Positions 1 through 7,109 are shown, counted from the first letter of the stretch. The stretch: 8,373 nt of DNA from Gammaproteobacteria bacterium (GCA_030637945.1 DAOWFN010000057.1:1-8373); one strand, 5' to 3'. Program-made: numbers and translations. The notes: a model not told the origin generated them from the letters alone.

Positions 1-1559
1 AAATCGTTGATGTCGTCATGAAAAAGTCTGGCATTAAAAAGTAATGATGAGTTGAGAAAATTGCCGTAATATGCAATTTCTCTGCTGATGATTCTTTCAT
101 TTTGCATATTAAAACCTTCAGAGTTGCCGCCCAGAAACTGTTGTTCTAAGAGTATTGGGCCAGGCGTACCGTCTAGTAACGTTGTCTCTTTTGTTAAGAA
201 ACGGTTGGCTTTCGCCTCAAATATAAAAGGGCTGCGTATCGCCTGGCTGATGCCAAGACGGATACTGTGCTGTTTATTAAAGGCATGGGTAAACGATAAC
301 CGGGGTGATAATTCGGTATCAGTGAAATCATTTTTTTCTGCTAGAGCTCCAAAATTTATAATATTGCTTTGGTTGGCACGCCATTCTGCGTTAGCAAAGC
401 CACGAAACTGATGGTTCCTAACGGCTTTATTGGTGCCGAGATAAAGCGGTGCGTGCACGAGGTCAGCTTGTGCGCTCAGCCCCCAAACCAATTTAAGGTC
501 ATCATTCGGGATGATAAAGTGGGTGAGTTCGAGGTTGTGTCGTTCTGCTTTAATACTGTCGTTTGTCGTCAGTCGAAAACCGTCAAGACCTGGAAAAACG
601 ATATCTTCAGATGTGGACTTGTCTTCTTTGTCATCCAGGTTGTAATAATATTGTATGAGTAAGGTATTATCCTGGTCTATCGAGTTTTCCCATTTGATAA
701 ATTGAAAGAAACGATTGTTATCAATCGTGCGAGCCGTTGGTAATAAGCCGTCATGGTTTCGATCTGCCTGTTGTTGGCTTCTGCCAAAACCACCCTGATA
801 AGAAAGTGAGCTTTTATTGTCTATCTGGTAATCAATACGGTAGTCGATATTGTCGCTTTGTGAGTCATCGGGATAGTCAAATTCATTTGCACTCTCGAGA
901 CCGGAATCGTTATAGCTCGATGCAGTGATACGATAATCAAGTTTACCTTTACTGCCGCCATAACGGTAGATGAAGTCAGCGATGTCATTATTACCGACAT
1001 TGTTTTGTACGAATACACCCTGGTCCTCAGCAGCTGTTCGAGTGATGATGTTGATCGCTGCCTGAAAACTATTTGAACCATAGGTGGCAAGATTAGGTCC
1101 ACGCGAGACTTCGATGCGTTCGATGTCATTTATGTTAACAGGGATAGCTTTCCAGTTGATGCCACCCAGAAAAGGATCATAGATCGAGCGCCCATCAATC
1201 AGAACCTGCATCTGTTTCGAAAACGCATCACTGTGTCCATGATAAGCAACGACATATTTAGGCTCTGCACCAAATTCGTTGCCACTATAACCAACCTGCA
1301 TGCCCGGGATGAGACGTAATACTTCAGGGATCGTTCTGGCGCCTGAAGCCTCGATGGTTTCCCGGTCGATAACAGAAATGCTTACCGCCGCATCTGATAC
1401 GGGTTGCTCCAGCCGATTGGACGACAGCACCACAGGCATCTCAAAAAACAGATCGTCATCAGCAGCTAAAAGTGGTGATGAACTAAGTGAGAGCAAGGTG
1501 CCGATGGCCAGGCCGTAGCAGTTACGGCTGGATGGTTTTTTAAATTTCATAATTTTCAT
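1..1559 (-). CDS. TonB-dependent outer-membrane receptor, N-terminal part (3' end beyond the window)
   Basis: This is an open frame of about 519 codons that continues past position 1, so the C-terminal end of the barrel is missing; full receptors usually have 650-750 residues. Numbered from the ATG at 1559, residues 1-32 form a signal peptide: a basic start, a hydrophobic core (YGLAIGTLLSLSS) and a likely cleavage after SPLLA. A TonB-box-like stretch (MPVVLSS, 41-47) follows. The plug domain covers about 48-175, with SVIDRETIEASGARTIPEVL, VLIDGRSIYDP, DIERIEVSRGP and YGSNSFQAAINIIT, all typical of the family. The remainder is a barrel of alternating aromatic strands (for example NTLLIQYYYN). 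Such receptors import siderophores, cobalamin, haem or other ligands using TonB-ExbBD energy; the ligand here cannot be told. A second in-frame ATG at 1550 is equally plausible, and neither start has a clear Shine-Dalgarno. The gene diverges from cysM. Confidence 0.93.
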   Translation of the reverse strand, partial: MKIMKFKKPSSRNCYGLAIGTLLSLSSSPLLAADDDLFFEMPVVLSSNRLEQPVSDAAVSISVIDRETIEASGARTIPEVLRLIPGMQVGYSGNEFGAEPKYVVAYHGHSDAFSKQMQVLIDGRSIYDPFLGGINWKAIPVNINDIERIEVSRGPNLATYGSNSFQAAINIITRTAAEDQGVFVQNNVGNNDIADFIYRYGGSKGKLDYRITASSYNDSGLESANEFDYPDDSQSDNIDYRIDYQIDNKSSLSYQGGFGRSQQQADRNHDGLLPTARTIDNNRFFQFIKWENSIDQDNTLLIQYYYNLDDKEDKSTSEDIVFPGLDGFRLTTNDSIKAERHNLELTHFIIPNDDLKLVWGLSAQADLVHAPLYLGTNKAVRNHQFRGFANAEWRANQSNIINFGALAEKNDFTDTELSPRLSFTHAFNKQHSIRLGISQAIRSPFIFEAKANRFLTKETTLLDGTPGPILLEQQFLGGNSEGFNMQNERIISREIAYYGNFLNSSLLFNARLFHDDIND

Positions 1560-1579
1560 ATTTATATCAGGTGATAAAC

Positions 1580-1599
1580 AGTATTTAATGTAAAATACT
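1580..1599. promoter_or_regulatory. Inverted repeat between divergent receptor gene and cysM (candidate operator)
   Basis: The arms AGTATTT (1580-1586) and AAATACT (1593-1599) are perfect reverse complements separated by 6 bp (AATGTA). The dyad lies 21 bp upstream of the receptor ATG at 1559 and about 20 bp before the TATAAT assigned to cysM, so a bound dimeric regulator could affect either gene. It does not resemble a Fur box well. That it is an operator is inference from position and symmetry only. Confidence 0.35.
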
Positions 1600-1617
1600 C
1601 AACACGTTACATGGACA

Positions 1618-1623
1618 TATAAT
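1618..1623 (+). promoter_or_regulatory. Putative -10 box of the cysM promoter
   Basis: A perfect TATAAT hexamer lies 34 bp before the cysM ATG at 1658. It would place the transcript start near 1630, leaving a leader of about 28 nt. No good -35 hexamer is visible at 16-18 bp spacing, so the promoter may need an activator or the match may be chance in AT-rich DNA. Confidence 0.35.
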
Positions 1624-1657
1624 TAATTTCTTGGGCGACGAAAAGTATAACAAAATA

Positions 1658-2557
1658 ATGAATAAAACGAAGTTTTTAACCTTGGCAGATACTGTCGGTA
1701 ATACGCCCCTTGTTCGTCTGCAGCGCCTGCTCTCAAACAGCTCCAATACCATCTTGCTCAAGCTGGAAGGGAATAATCCTGCGGGTTCGGTAAAAGACCG
1801 TCCGGCATTAAATATGATCGTGCAGGCGCAGCGGCGTGGCGAAATTAAACCCGGTGATACCCTGATCGAAGCGACCAGTGGTAATACCGGCATCGCGCTG
1901 GCCATGGCTGCAGCTGTGATGGATTATCGTATGATCTTGATCATGCCGGATAATATGAGTGAAGAACGTCGGGCAGCGATGAAAGCTTATGGCGCAGAAC
2001 TTATCTCAGTGACGCAAGAGCAAAGCATGGAGGGGGCACGTGATCTGGCATTACAGATGCAGGATGAAGGGAAAGGCACCGTACTTGATCAGTTTAATAA
2101 TCCTGATAATCCGCAAGCGCATTATATCGGTACAGGGCCGGAAATCTGGCAGCAGACTAATGGTGAAGTCACGCATTTTGTAAGTGCGATGGGTACCACG
2201 GGGACTATCATGGGTGTTTCCCGGTATCTAAAAGAACAAAATAGTGATATACAGATCGTCGGTGTGCAGCCTGAAGAAGGCTCACGTATACCAGGTATTC
2301 GTCGTTGGCCAAAAGAGTATTTGCCAGGAATATTCGATGAGGCTAGCGTTGATCTAACACTGGATGTCGATCAGCAAATGGCGGAAGAAACGACACGTTT
2401 ACTGGCGTCGAAAGAAGGCTTGTTTTGTGGCGTGTCTTCTGGTGGTGCAGTGGCAGCTGCATTGCAGCTCAGTCAGCAGGTAGAGGATGCGGTTATCGTA
2501 TCGATCGTTTGTGATCGTGGTGACCGTTACCTGTCCACGGGTGTATTTCCAGGCTAA
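1658..2557 (+). CDS. cysM: Cysteine synthase B (O-acetylserine sulfhydrylase B, CysM)
   Basis: A cytoplasmic PLP enzyme of 299 residues (E. coli CysM has 303). It makes cysteine from O-acetylserine and sulfide and, in the CysM subtype, S-sulfocysteine from thiosulfate. The PLP lysine is K46 in NNPAGSVKDR, the substrate loop TSGNTG is at 73-78, and the phosphate-binding GTTGT is at 179-183. CysM rather than CysK is indicated by MPDNMSEERRAAM, LDQFNNPDNPQAHY, IPGIRRWPKEYLPGIF and the ending CDRGDRYLSTGVF, all close to E. coli CysM. I chose the ATG at 1658. An in-frame TTG at 1631 would add nine residues (MGDEKYNKI) not expected in the family and would sit at the predicted transcript start. The Shine-Dalgarno is poor. 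rlmD follows after 68 bp with no clear terminator between, so the two may be cotranscribed. Confidence 0.96.
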   Translation: MNKTKFLTLADTVGNTPLVRLQRLLSNSSNTILLKLEGNNPAGSVKDRPALNMIVQAQRRGEIKPGDTLIEATSGNTGIALAMAAAVMDYRMILIMPDNMSEERRAAMKAYGAELISVTQEQSMEGARDLALQMQDEGKGTVLDQFNNPDNPQAHYIGTGPEIWQQTNGEVTHFVSAMGTTGTIMGVSRYLKEQNSDIQIVGVQPEEGSRIPGIRRWPKEYLPGIFDEASVDLTLDVDQQMAEETTRLLASKEGLFCGVSSGGAVAAALQLSQQVEDAVIVSIVCDRGDRYLSTGVFPG

Positions 2558-2625
2558 CTATTCACATAGCCAGCGTTAGGATCAATAGTAAGTATCTATA
2601 GTTAAAATCGAGCGTAGTATTTTAT

Positions 2626-3981
2626 ATGTCAGTAAAAAGAAGGCGTCGACGCAAATCGCGTTTGCCAGAAGAAAATGTCGAAGTTGAAATTACCGCAATG
2701 TCTAACGAAGGCAGAGGTATCGCCCATGTTGATGATCGTACGATATTTATAGATCAGGCATTAATGGGGGAACGTGTACTATTCAAATACACGCGTTTGA
2801 CTAAAAAGATCGCCGAAGGTCGGGCGGTAGAAATATTAAAAGCTTCCGGTTTACGCGTTGAACCTAAATGCAGGGCTTTTGAAATGTGTGGTGGCTGCAG
2901 TCTGCAACACATGTCATCAGATGCGCAAATACAGCTCAAGCAGGCAATGTTACTGGATCAGCTAAAGCACCATGATGTAGAGCCGGTCGAAACGATAGAG
3001 CCATTATTAGGTCCTGAATATGGTTATCGCCATAAAGCCAGGCTCGGTGTGCGTTATGTACATAAAAAAGAAAAAGTACTGGTTGGTTTCCGTGAGCGTA
3101 ATTCTTCATTTATTACTGAAACAGAGCGCTGTGAGGTGCTACACCCTTCGGTCGGTATGATCATTAGTGATCTGGCTGAGTGCATTAATCAGCTGGAAGA
3201 GAAACGGAGGATACCGCAGATAGAAGTTGCCGTCGGTGATAATCAAACGGTTCTGGTTTTTCGGCACCTGGAAGCATTAACCGATTCTGACCGGCATATA
3301 TTGTCTGCTTTTTGTGAATCACATTCTCTGGTCTGTTATTTGCAGGCAGGCAAACCGGATGATTTAGAACTGCTGTATCCGAAGCAGGTGGAACCGCTTT
3401 ATTACATGCTGCCTGTTAATCATGGAACCGATACTGATTTAAAGATCGAGTTCCAGCCTTCAGATTTTACCCAGGTGAACCCGGATATAAACAAACGCAT
3501 GGTCGCTAATGCGATCGATTATCTGAAGATAGAAAAAACGGACATGGTGTTGGATTTATTCAGCGGCCTGGGTAATTTTTCTCTAGCGATGGCAGGGCAA
3601 TGCCAGCAGGTGACAGCTGTTGAAGGTTCCTTGGTGATGGTTAAAAAAGCCAGGGATAACGCCTCACTCAACAATATCTCAAATACTGAGTTCATCTATG
3701 CTGATCTATATAGTGATGATGCATTGACTGCACCCTGGGTTAAACAGCAGTACGATAAGATTTTATTGGATCCGCCGCGCTCCGGCGCTGCTGAGATATT
3801 GCCTGTGTTGAAGAAGATGCAGGCTAAAACGATTGTCTATGTTTCCTGTCATCCCGCGACACTGGCACGTGACGCAGCTGTGATCGTCAATGAACTGGGT
3901 TATAAATTAAGTAAAGCAGGCATCATGAATATGTTCCCGCACACTGGGCACGTCGAGTCGATCGCGGTGTTTGAAAAATAA
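2626..3981 (+). CDS. rlmD: 23S rRNA (uracil(1939)-C5)-methyltransferase RlmD
   Basis: A SAM-dependent enzyme of 451 residues that methylates U1939 of 23S rRNA. A basic N-terminus (KRRRRRK, 4-10) leads into a TRAM RNA-binding domain at about 12-72. The [4Fe-4S] ligands are C82, C88, C91 (CRAFEMCGGC) and C169 (ERCEVLH), matching the E. coli RumA/RlmD pattern. The methyltransferase fold has SAM motif LDLFSGLGNFSLA (309-321), DPPRSG (382-387), the nucleophile C408 in VYVSCHPATLARD, and the general base E444 in HTGHVES. The E. coli pair is C389/E424, with nearly the same spacing. The cluster cysteines distinguish it from TrmA, which lacks them, and RlmD is favoured over RlmC by length and the TRAM domain. 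The ATG at 2626 has only a weak GAG-type ribosome site. The gene ends about 100 bp before a strong terminator; relA, its usual downstream neighbour, is not here. Confidence 0.96.
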   Translation: MSVKRRRRRKSRLPEENVEVEITAMSNEGRGIAHVDDRTIFIDQALMGERVLFKYTRLTKKIAEGRAVEILKASGLRVEPKCRAFEMCGGCSLQHMSSDAQIQLKQAMLLDQLKHHDVEPVETIEPLLGPEYGYRHKARLGVRYVHKKEKVLVGFRERNSSFITETERCEVLHPSVGMIISDLAECINQLEEKRRIPQIEVAVGDNQTVLVFRHLEALTDSDRHILSAFCESHSLVCYLQAGKPDDLELLYPKQVEPLYYMLPVNHGTDTDLKIEFQPSDFTQVNPDINKRMVANAIDYLKIEKTDMVLDLFSGLGNFSLAMAGQCQQVTAVEGSLVMVKKARDNASLNNISNTEFIYADLYSDDALTAPWVKQQYDKILLDPPRSGAAEILPVLKKMQAKTIVYVSCHPATLARDAAVIVNELGYKLSKAGIMNMFPHTGHVESIAVFEK

Positions 3982-4085
3982 TAGATTCGCCAGGGGAATA
4001 GTGAGCGCAGGCAGCTAAGAACACTGGTTTTTGCAGGTTTACTAGTGAAAATAATAATATAAACAGTTAGTTTTATTAATAATGC

Positions 4086-4127
4086 AACCCAAAAAGGCAC
4101 CGTTTCATCTGGTGCTTTTTTTGGGTT
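4086..4127. terminator. Bidirectional intrinsic terminator between rlmD and sppA
   Basis: The left arm AACCCAAAAAGGCACC (4086-4101) pairs with GGTGC(T)7GGGTT (4111-4127) around a 9-nt loop, with only a small offset in the A/T tract. Read rightward, the core GGCACC/GGTGC hairpin is followed by seven T; read leftward, GCACC/GGTGCC is followed by five T and then GGGTT. Its place between two converging genes fits use by both: 105 bp after the rlmD stop and 25 bp after the sppA stop. Confidence 0.9.
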
Positions 4128-4151
4128 GAGTAATAGAAGTTATTCTAACTA

Positions 4152-5093
4152 CTATCTCGGCGTAAGAGAAAAGAATTGTGTGCTGATTGCCTGAGCTGCG
4201 GAGGTCCCCATGCGCTCAGCGAAACGAGCAAGAATATCTTCTTTCACAGTGTAATTTACGATAGTTTCTTCACCGATAACCTCTCGGGCAACATGACTGG
4301 AGCTTGCCAGTTCATCGACAAGGCCAATGTTGACTGCGGCTTCGCCTGTCCAGATCAGGCCGGAAAAAAGTCCTTCTACACTAGTATCAAGTCTGTCGCC
4401 ACGGCCTTCTTTTACAGCATCAATAAATTGCTTGTGGATTTCCGATAACATTACCTGCATGTGTGCTGTTGTTTTTTCATCTATCGGCAAAAATGGATCA
4501 AGTAAGGCTTTGTTTTTTCCTGCAGTTAAGGTGCGTCGTTCAACGCCTAATTTATTCATGGCATCAACAAAACCGAAGTTGTCCATGCGAACGCCGATCG
4601 AACCGACGATGCTCGCTTTGTCGGCATAGATCTTATCGGCAGCAGCAGCGATGTAATATCCGCCTGAGGCACAGATGTCAGTGACTACAGCGTATAAAGG
4701 AGTATCAGGGTATTCTTCCCGCAATCTTAAAATTTCATCGTATATGTAACCTGATTGCACAGGTGAACCGCCCGGGCTATTGATCCGTAATATCACGCCA
4801 GCACTGTTTTCATTTTCGAATGCGTCTCGTAGAGCCGTTACAATCGTATCAGCGCTTGCTTCTTTATCATCAGCGATGACACCGTTTAATTCGACTAATG
4901 CTGTGTGTTTTTCATCCAGTTTTATTTCTGAGAGGGTGGCGTCGCCAAAAATGAATACGATTGCGCCAATGTAGATAAACGTTAAAAGCTTAAAAAATAT
5001 ACCCCAGCGTCGCGAACGACGTTGCTCTTTCAGGCTGGATTCTGCCAGTTGGGTAACGATTTTTCTTTCCCATGAGCCGTTAGTGTCAGACAT
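4152..5093 (-). CDS. sppA: Signal peptide peptidase SppA (S49 family, short 36K-type)
   Basis: A membrane-anchored serine protease of 313 residues that degrades signal peptides left in the inner membrane. After a hydrophilic N-terminus (1-30) there is one membrane segment at about 31-50 (GIFFKLLTFIYIGAIVFIFG), then a single S49 protease domain. LRINSPGGSP (102-111) is the conserved oxyanion-side loop, S143 in ICASGGYYIA is the nucleophile, and K195 in AGKNKALLDPF is the general base. The S143-K195 spacing of 52 equals that of Bacillus subtilis SppA (S147/K199). The length matches the single-domain form, not the 618-residue E. coli SppA. AGGA at 5101-5104, seven bases before the ATG, is the best ribosome site in the window. 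It is the last gene of the rluC-HAD-sppA operon, 31 bp after the HAD gene, and ends at the bidirectional terminator. Confidence 0.93.
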   Translation of the reverse strand: MSDTNGSWERKIVTQLAESSLKEQRRSRRWGIFFKLLTFIYIGAIVFIFGDATLSEIKLDEKHTALVELNGVIADDKEASADTIVTALRDAFENENSAGVILRINSPGGSPVQSGYIYDEILRLREEYPDTPLYAVVTDICASGGYYIAAAADKIYADKASIVGSIGVRMDNFGFVDAMNKLGVERRTLTAGKNKALLDPFLPIDEKTTAHMQVMLSEIHKQFIDAVKEGRGDRLDTSVEGLFSGLIWTGEAAVNIGLVDELASSSHVAREVIGEETIVNYTVKEDILARFAERMGTSAAQAISTQFFSLTPR

Positions 5094-5124
5094 AGTGATT
5101 TCCTATAAGTAGTAATACTGTTCG

Positions 5125-5796
5125 TTAGGGGTGATTATGGTTTAAATAATCGGATAATTCAGTGATATCGCTTAAACATGTTAACGGATTGTGTTTTTTC
5201 AGTGTTTTGGCGTCGTGCACACCATGCGTTACGCCGATACATTTCATATTGGCATTGTTGGCCATTTTTAAGTCATGTTCACTGTCACCTATCATGAGCG
5301 CTTCATCGGCCGAAAAGCTCAACTCATCAAGAATTTCATGCAGCATTTCAGGATGTGGTTTTGATCTGTTTTCACCAGCACAGCGGGTTGTGGCGAAATA
5401 ACTGGCCATATTATGTTCTTCGATCGATTGTTTAAGTCCAGCGCGGCTTTTTCCAGTGGAGATGGCAAGTGTATAACCTTCGCGATGAAGGTCATCTAAC
5501 AGCTCGTTGACGCCTGCAAAAAGTGGTGCTGGCACAGGATTATCAAAAAGATAGTGGCGTCTGTAGGCATCGGCTATATTTTCTAGTTCAGCTAATTGAT
5601 GCTTTTCATCAAGCTCTGGATGTAGTTTTATTATGGCTTCCATCAAGCCCAGGCCAATAACATCCTTGGCCTGTGATTCGCTAACCTCTGTTTTAACGGC
5701 TTGTTTGCTGGCGTGTTGTAAGCTGGTAACGATGCGTTCGATCGAATCGACCAGTGTGCCATCCCAGTCAAAAACTAAAAGAGGGAATTGTTTCAT
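5125..5796 (-). CDS. HAD-superfamily hydrolase, subfamily IA (phosphoglycolate phosphatase-like)
   Basis: A cytoplasmic phosphatase-type HAD protein of 223 residues. All four motifs are intact: FDWDGTLVDS with nucleophile D10 and acid D12, T114 in AISTGKSRAG, K146 in RSKPHPEML, and D171/D175 in MIGDSEHDLKMA. A helical cap lies between about 16 and 85. The form resembles phosphoglycolate phosphatase (Gph) and related small-molecule phosphatases, but the substrate cannot be assigned from sequence. Its place between rluC and sppA is one I recall from pseudomonads, where it is also annotated only as a hydrolase. The ATG follows the rluC stop by 7 bp and its GAG ribosome site overlaps the rluC stop codon, which implies translational coupling. 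Confidence 0.9.
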   Translation of the reverse strand: MKQFPLLVFDWDGTLVDSIERIVTSLQHASKQAVKTEVSESQAKDVIGLGLMEAIIKLHPELDEKHQLAELENIADAYRRHYLFDNPVPAPLFAGVNELLDDLHREGYTLAISTGKSRAGLKQSIEEHNMASYFATTRCAGENRSKPHPEMLHEILDELSFSADEALMIGDSEHDLKMANNANMKCIGVTHGVHDAKTLKKHNPLTCLSDITELSDYLNHNHP

Positions 5797-5803
5797 TGGT
5801 ATC

Positions 5804-6745
5804 TCAAAGAGTTTGTTTTAGCTGTTTTAATAATAGTTCCAGATCGTCACTTAACGGTGCATTTATTGTAATGGGGTCTGCAAGTGGTAAATGCAACTGC
5901 TGCGCATGCAGAAAAAGACGTTTTAAGCCCAGTTCTCTAAAAAATTGATTTGTCTTTTTATCGCCATATTTACTGTCGCCTATAACAGGGTGATTGCAGT
6001 GTTGTGCGTGAACACGAATTTGATGTGTGCGACCTGTTTCTATCGTGATTTTCATCAAACTGCAACGTTCGAATATTTCCAGTGGTTCGAAATGGCTAAC
6101 CGCCCGGTCGCCAGACTCATCGGTTTGCATCATATGTTCGCCACTTCGTTTTACTTTGCTGATGCCGATATCAATGGTTTTTTTGCCATCCAGCCATTGA
6201 CCGCTGAGCAGAGCGGTGTAGGTTTTTTCTATACGAACAATTTTTTCGTGACGCAATAACTCATGTAACTGTGCCAGTATCTGTCGGTTTTTTGCCAGTA
6301 ACAGGCAGCCACTGGTCTCTCGATCCAGGCGATGGACAAGTTCCAGTGATCGTTCCGGGTATATCTGCCTGAATGCTTCGATGATGCCAAAACGCAATCC
6401 GCTTCCTTTGTGAACGGCTATCCCGGAAGGTTTGTTGATAGCAATGATGTTGTTATCTTCGAAAAGGATCGAGTTTTTTAGTGTTTGAATAATAGATGAG
6501 GGAATCTGGTTAGTTTCGTTTTCAGCGATTCGTACTGGCGGTATCCTTAGTATGTCGCCAGGCTGTAATTTGTAATGAGGTTTTTTTCTACCACTGTTCA
6601 CTCTCACCTGGCCACTGCGTAGCAAGCGATAGATGTGACTTTTGGGAACCCCTTTTAAATGTTTCACCAGAAAGTTATCGATGCGTTGGCCCGCCTGGTC
6701 GTCGTCAATGGTGACCAGACAGGCTTTATTTTTATCTACTTGCAT
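5804..6745 (-). CDS. rluC: 23S rRNA pseudouridine synthase RluC (sites 955/2504/2580)
   Basis: A pseudouridine synthase of 313 residues in the RluA family; E. coli RluC isomerises U955, U2504 and U2580 of 23S rRNA. An S4 RNA-binding domain (AGQRIDNFLVKHLKGVPKSH to GDILRIPP, about 18-70) is followed by the catalytic domain. That domain has NKPSGIAVHKGSG (104-116), catalytic D141 in ELVHRLDRETSG, TGRTHQIRVHAQ, and GDSKYGD near the end. The match to E. coli RluC runs through the whole protein, including LKGVPKSxIYR and RIPPVR, which favours RluC over RluD or RluA. The start is the ATG at 6745; an in-frame TTG at 6763 would add only MGHYFN and is less likely. The Shine-Dalgarno is weak. It is the first gene of the rluC-HAD-sppA operon and diverges from rne, as in E. 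coli. Confidence 0.95.
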   Translation of the reverse strand: MQVDKNKACLVTIDDDQAGQRIDNFLVKHLKGVPKSHIYRLLRSGQVRVNSGRKKPHYKLQPGDILRIPPVRIAENETNQIPSSIIQTLKNSILFEDNNIIAINKPSGIAVHKGSGLRFGIIEAFRQIYPERSLELVHRLDRETSGCLLLAKNRQILAQLHELLRHEKIVRIEKTYTALLSGQWLDGKKTIDIGISKVKRSGEHMMQTDESGDRAVSHFEPLEIFERCSLMKITIETGRTHQIRVHAQHCNHPVIGDSKYGDKKTNQFFRELGLKRLFLHAQQLHLPLADPITINAPLSDDLELLLKQLKQTL

Positions 6746-6757
6746 ATTGAAATAATG

Positions 6758-6775
6758 CCCCAATAATTATTAGGG
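6758..6775. repeat. AT-rich near-palindrome just upstream of rluC
   Basis: AATAATTATT (6762-6771) is a perfect 10 bp palindrome; after one mismatched pair it is flanked by CCC (6758-6760) and GGG (6773-6775). It ends 12 bp upstream of the rluC ATG, so it would be in the leader of the rluC mRNA or at a promoter-proximal operator. The role is unknown. Confidence 0.5.
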
Positions 6776-6905
6776 TTGACCAAAGGCTCGCATTTTGACA
6801 GACTCAGGTGCTCGAACGCCAGTGCTAAATATAATTTTAAGTAGCCGCTGCGTTCGTCAGGATTTAGCCAATAAAAAAATAACAGGCATAGTAATGGAAT
6901 ATAGA

Positions 6906-6925
6906 CTTGATGAATGGTCATCAAG
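6906..6925. repeat. Perfect 8-bp inverted repeat with 4-nt loop
   Basis: CTTGATGA (6906-6913) and TCATCAAG (6918-6925) are exact reverse complements around ATGG. A smaller CAGC/GCTG hairpin (6927-6939) follows at once. It lies about 160 bp upstream of rluC and 380 bp upstream of rne, so it belongs to either leader or to neither. No T-run follows it in either direction, so it is not an intrinsic terminator. Confidence 0.6.
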
Positions 6926-6980
6926 ACAGCGAGATGCTGAAACTTAGCCGAAGATAGCCTCCTATTTTAAGAATTTCACG

Positions 6981-6998
6981 AAAGAAGCGTGCTTTTTT
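6981..6998 (+). terminator. Weak terminator-like hairpin with T tract inside the intergenic region
   Basis: AAAGAAG (6981-6987) can pair with CTTTTTT (6992-6998), with one G-T pair, around loop CGTG. The T-run makes it look like a short intrinsic terminator for rightward transcription. The stem is A-T rich and the T-run is part of it, so it is weak. If real it would end or attenuate a short transcript starting upstream, roughly 300 nt before rne. Confidence 0.25.
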
Positions 6999-7080
6999 AT
7001 ACTGCAAGAGGTGCAGGCTCAATTGATTTCATGTATTTGCTTTTAACGTTTAGTTATTTGAAACGGACTGCAAATATGGA

Positions 7081-7109
7081 TTTACAAGTAAAAAAACTAT
7101 TTATATTTT
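7081..7109 (+). promoter_or_regulatory. Candidate rne promoter
   Basis: TTTACA (7081-7086, 5/6 to TTGACA) is followed after 17 bp by TATTTT (7104-7109, 4/6). An alternative -10 is TATATT at 7102-7107 (5/6) with a short 15 bp spacer. A start near 7115 would give rne a leader of about 190 nt holding the two largest hairpins. The region is AT-rich, so chance matches are likely, and a promoter further upstream is possible. Confidence 0.35.

Noticed and set aside
821..1129. Leftward open frame of 102 codons within the receptor gene
   Set aside because: It is another frame of the same strand as the receptor plug coding sequence, with low-complexity Ser/Thr/Val/Met composition and no start signals.
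1631..1657. In-frame TTG extending cysM upstream
   Set aside because: The nine added residues are not conserved in CysM, and the TTG would sit at the expected transcript start; the ATG at 1658 fits the family length.
2558..2625. Possible terminator or promoter between cysM and rlmD
   Set aside because: Only a 5-bp stem with a 16-nt loop and no T-run is present. TAAAAT at 2603-2608 has no -35 partner, so cotranscription is the simpler reading.
6795..6835. Perfect TTGACA (6795-6800) and perfect TATAAT (6830-6835) upstream of rne
   Set aside because: The spacer is 29 bp, far from the 16-18 bp needed for a sigma-70 promoter, so they cannot act as a pair. The TATAAT alone lacks a -35 at the correct distance.
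6736..6924. Leftward open frame of 62 codons ending 10 bp inside rluC
   Set aside because: The geometry resembles a coupled leader peptide, but there is no ribosome site, the start lies within an inverted repeat, and the residues match no family I recognise.
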